Below are positions 12,078 through 14,057 of a stretch of DNA of 14,057 bases, piece by piece. Below the pieces are notes generated by a model, which worked only from the letters and a program-made list of their open reading frames with translations, ran no database searches and was not told the origin of the DNA. Source of the DNA: JAGXIT01 sp964393815 (GTDB lineage Bacteria; Patescibacteriota; Saccharimonadia; Saccharimonadales; UBA4665); contig CAYMUP010000025.1 in NCBI GenBank assembly GCA_964393815.1, positions 1 to 14,057 of the forward strand. Direction: 5' to 3'. Both the position numbers and the translations under genes were made by a program. Each line of letters begins with the position of its first letter. The first letter of the stretch is position 1.

Positions 12078-12860
12078 ATGAGTCAAGTATACTGGCTAAA
12101 GCAAGGTGAAGAACCACTGTTTCCTGATCTCTTATGGTCACGGCCCGAGACGAAAATGACCGCCGGAAAGCTGCTCATCGTCGGCGGCCATGCTACCACG
12201 TTTGCCGCCCCGGCACAGGCTTATACGGAGGCAGGGAGGGCAGGGATCGGTTCTGTACGCGTTTTGCTGCCTAGTAGCTTACAAAAAACCGTCAGCAAAG
12301 TGTTTCCTGAAGCCGAGTTTGCACCCTCGAACCCTAGCGGAGGACTAGCCAGTAGTGCGCTCGCCGAGCTGCTTGATCATGCTGCCTGGGCAGATGGAGT
12401 ACTCCTATCTGGCGACATTGGTCGTAACAGTGAAACAGTAGCGCTTTTAGAGAGCTTCCTCGGCAAATACTCCGAGCAGGTGACACTTACTCGAGATATC
12501 GCAGATGAATTTTGCGCCCGCCCTGCCGCGCTCGTCGGACGGAGCAACACGCTGCTTGTCATAGCCCTTGGCCAACTGCAAAAACTGGCCACCAACCTTC
12601 GGTGGCCACGTGCATTCACCTCTGATATGAGCCTACTCACGCTCGTAGAAATGCTGCACGAGTTTACCTCAGAAAACAATTTTTACATAATCACCCAGCA
12701 CCTCGGCAACACCGTCGTAGCCGTAAATGGGCAAGTGAGTACCACGAGCGCACCCAACGCAAAGATCTGGCGTACGTCCACGGCCGCCCACGCTGCCACC
12801 TGGTGGCTCCAAACCCCCACCGTACCCTTTGAAGCCCTCACATCTAGCCTCGTCCGATAG
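12078..12860 (+). CDS. NAD(P)H-hydrate dehydratase-like protein (ribokinase fold), degenerate
   Basis: A 260-residue protein resembling the YjeF C-terminal/NnrD family, which repairs hydrated NAD(P)H using ADP or ATP. Supporting features are TAGKLLIVGGHATTFAAPAQ at 28-47 (family: GKvLvIGGS..y.GAP), EAGRAGIGSVRVLLP at 51-65 (AGAGLV strand), the ADGVLLSGDIGRNSET turn at 105-120 (family: GPGLG), and NTVVAVNGQVSTTS at 211-224. The family's GTGDxLxG catalytic and nucleotide-binding motif, expected after that, is not visible; the region reads IWRTSTAAHAATWW. The GPGLG glycines are also altered. The protein may bind a ligand without catalysis, or may have another activity. Its message is leaderless. 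No NnrE epimerase domain is fused or adjacent. Confidence 0.65.
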   Translation: MSQVYWLKQGEEPLFPDLLWSRPETKMTAGKLLIVGGHATTFAAPAQAYTEAGRAGIGSVRVLLPSSLQKTVSKVFPEAEFAPSNPSGGLASSALAELLDHAAWADGVLLSGDIGRNSETVALLESFLGKYSEQVTLTRDIADEFCARPAALVGRSNTLLVIALGQLQKLATNLRWPRAFTSDMSLLTLVEMLHEFTSENNFYIITQHLGNTVVAVNGQVSTTSAPNAKIWRTSTAAHAATWWLQTPTVPFEALTSSLVR

Positions 12861-12866
12861 AAATGA

Positions 12867-12895
12867 TTGCATAATAATGGTCTTGCGTGTATAAC
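12867..12895 (+). promoter_or_regulatory. Candidate promoter of the nuclease-like gene
   Basis: TTGCAT, a 17-base spacer and TATAAC. Transcription would begin near 12902, leaving a leader of about 22 bases without a Shine-Dalgarno sequence. The 10-bp palindrome TAACCGGTTA (12911-12920) lies in this leader, just before the ATG, and could be an operator. Confidence 0.45.
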
Positions 12896-12923
12896 TCTGT
12901 TATCACAAACTAACCGGTTACAC

Positions 12924-13658
12924 ATGTTCCGAAACTTTATTTCAGCCGAAAGATATGGAGACAAACTAGCCGCAAAGGGTGAGTTTACAGGAGCTGCAGC
13001 CGCCTGGCATGAGGCTTCTGTTTTGGCAGAGATGCATGTTTTACGTAGTACAGCTCTGACGTTGAAAATTGCAACGTTGCCCTACCACGAGCTCGTACGT
13101 GATCAGCTTACATTAGGCGCAATAGACCCAGTTCATCGCTCTAACGCCCGTGGCGTAACGACTTCTTGTGGCAAAATAGTGGCGGGCCTTGTTGCCGAGC
13201 GGCAAGCCCCGCATGATTCATCTCGGGAGTATTTACGAGAACTATGCGGAGCTATTAGTGAAGCCGTAATCCTGTATTTAGGTTCTAGACATTACCATCA
13301 AACAGGCAATACGTGTCTGATACCAGCTAGTTTCGACGAAGATTATGGTAACGTCACAGACCATGACGGAATTCATTATGGGTTTGACGCCGTAGGACAT
13401 ACATTTCACCGCCAAACAAGCCCGAGACCTATACAAGTCAAGACTTCCCACTCAAAAAAGCGTTATCCCGCCGGCACTGCCGTTGTTGCTCTGGCAGATT
13501 TAGGACACCCTTCGTGGCATCAAAATGGCACATCCATATTGCCGTCGCTTATCGCTCGGGAGTCTGAAGAGAAGGCATCGCCATCCGAACAACGCATGAT
13601 ACTGAGTGCTCAGAGAGCCCTTCAAAGCTTTGTTTTCAGTAACCATACTTCTCCCTAG
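12924..13658 (+). CDS. TPR-like plus PD-(D/E)XK nuclease-like protein
   Basis: A 244-residue protein I cannot assign by name. Residues 8-40 (ERYGDKLAAKGEFTGAAAAW, then HEASVLAEMH) look like one tetratricopeptide-type helix pair. The C-terminal part has the order of restriction-endonuclease-fold active sites: Glu113 in GAISEAVILYLG, Asp155 in IHYGFDAVGHT, and Gln171-Val-Lys173 in RPIQVKTSHS. The Q-x-K variant is common in this superfamily, and the spacing is normal. This makes a DNA or RNA nuclease plausible but not shown. Start: a TTG at 12867 keeps the frame open, but it overlaps the promoter -35; the ATG at 12924 is chosen. No partner methylase, helicase or known defence gene is adjacent. 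Confidence 0.55.
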   Translation: MFRNFISAERYGDKLAAKGEFTGAAAAWHEASVLAEMHVLRSTALTLKIATLPYHELVRDQLTLGAIDPVHRSNARGVTTSCGKIVAGLVAERQAPHDSSREYLRELCGAISEAVILYLGSRHYHQTGNTCLIPASFDEDYGNVTDHDGIHYGFDAVGHTFHRQTSPRPIQVKTSHSKKRYPAGTAVVALADLGHPSWHQNGTSILPSLIARESEEKASPSEQRMILSAQRALQSFVFSNHTSP

Positions 13659-13667
13659 GCAGACTCT

Positions 13668-13675
13668 GTTACACT
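13668..13675 (+). promoter_or_regulatory. Extended -10 promoter of the small membrane protein
   Basis: TGTTACACT (TG at 13667-13668 region, hexamer 13670-13675) ends 6 bases before the ATG at 13682, predicting a leaderless message. Confidence 0.6.
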
Positions 13676-13681
13676 TATGCT

Positions 13682-13948
13682 ATGAAGAAACAAAGACGGA
13701 ATGATGCGCTTGTGGATATGTGGAGTTTAGTACATCTCGTGACGTGTGGGGCGATGGCGTGGGTGCTGGGGCCGTGGGTTGCGATAGTGATCGCCACGCT
13801 CTGGGAGCCACTGGAGATTTTTGTACTCTCGCCGCTATTAGCTAAAAGGGGTATCGTGTTTGGCCACGAAGCCTGGCAAAATTCGCTCTCCGACGTGGCT
13901 TTCAATCTGTTAGGGATTGGAATAGCCATGTTAATCAAAAATCTTTAG
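13682..13948 (+). CDS. Small two-helix membrane protein
   Basis: An 88-residue protein with a basic start (MKKQRRN) and two or three hydrophobic helices: about 13-40 (MWSLVHLVTCGAMAWVLGPW and on, possibly two short spans with a Gly-Pro break) and 70-86 (VAFNLLGIGIAMLI). Conserved-looking polar residues sit between them: TLWEPLEIF with two glutamates, and FGHEAWQNSLSDV, where H, E, N, S and D cluster. Such polar residues within a membrane bundle may be functional. I do not recognise the family. The positive N-terminus predicts it faces the cytosol. It has its own promoter and no close partner on the same strand. Confidence 0.65.
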   Translation: MKKQRRNDALVDMWSLVHLVTCGAMAWVLGPWVAIVIATLWEPLEIFVLSPLLAKRGIVFGHEAWQNSLSDVAFNLLGIGIAMLIKNL

Positions 13949-13980
13949 CGACTCATCATTTCCCCATACTTGACAAATAT

Positions 13981-13997
13981 GTTATAATATAGCAATG
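13981..13997 (+). promoter_or_regulatory. Extended -10 promoter and leaderless ATG at the right edge
   Basis: TGTTATAAT (TG at 13980-13981, hexamer 13983-13988) ends 6 bases before an ATG at 13995. That frame stops after 11 codons. A shifted frame (GFRYEYGPAG, then VKTTRLAAQL) is open to the window edge and would be reached with one more G in the GGG at 13997-13999. The product cannot be decided here; it may instead be an untranslated RNA. Confidence 0.4.
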
Positions 13998-14057
13998 GGT
14001 TCCGTTACGAATATGGGCCAGCTGGCGTAAAGACCACGAGGCTAGCAGCTCAACTTC

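Noticed and set aside
12377..12964. Minus-strand open frames opposite the NnrD-like gene
   Set aside because: Low-complexity antisense translations without promoter or ribosome binding site.
13970..13975. TTGACA as -35 for the promoter at 13983
   Set aside because: Only 7 bases separate it from TATAAT; the TGn extension explains the promoter without it.
1..14057. tRNA, rRNA, CRISPR array or insertion sequence
   Set aside because: No tRNA T-arm with matching acceptor stem, no rRNA signature, no regularly spaced repeats and no transposase were found on either strand.

Overview
The window looks like a piece of a compact bacterial chromosome, most probably from a member of the Patescibacteria (CPR), with Saccharibacteria as the best guess. 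This is inference from gene content, short intergenic gaps and promoter style; there is no rRNA or other marker here to prove it. TGA acts as a stop (for example at 11086-11088), so the code is standard rather than the UGA-glycine code of some CPR lineages.

Layout. Positions 1-3370 look accessory: the N-terminal part of a tyrosine recombinase translationally coupled to a DUF488 protein, a PH-like/SHOCT protein, a short highly structured RNA with its own promoter and terminator, and a large HEPN-domain protein. All are on the minus strand. Positions 3371-6305 are minus-strand housekeeping genes: pyrH (UMP kinase) followed by a small membrane protein, and a ygiC-ygiB pair (ATP-grasp ligase plus lipoprotein). 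A 285-base divergent region (6306-6590) separates ygiC from xth (exonuclease III) and holds two palindromic operators and a structured ygiC leader that can mask the ygiC ribosome binding site. From 6591 on, most genes are on the plus strand: xth, an unknown protein, a proline iminopeptidase, a small alpha/beta-hydrolase-like protein, a guanylate-kinase-like protein overlapping a HAD phosphatase, a degenerate NAD(P)H-hydrate-dehydratase-like protein, a probable PD-(D/E)XK nuclease-like protein and a small membrane protein. One small minus-strand gene at 11829-12048 is frameshifted.

How it works together. The most general signal is transcriptional. Nearly every first gene has a -10 box ending only 6-9 bases before its ATG (11 for xth), so these mRNAs should be leaderless or nearly so. 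Shine-Dalgarno sequences are found mainly where a leader exists (SHOCT gene, ygiC) or at internal operon genes (ygiB, the small gene after pyrH). This rule fixes several start codons. Two near-identical palindromes lie at exactly the same distance upstream of the promoters at 9662 and 10332, which suggests that the hydrolase-like gene and the kinase/phosphatase operon form one small regulon.

The strongest candidates for something undescribed are the structured RNA at 1597-1735, the twin palindromes at 9600-9635 and 10270-10305, and the masked leader of ygiC.
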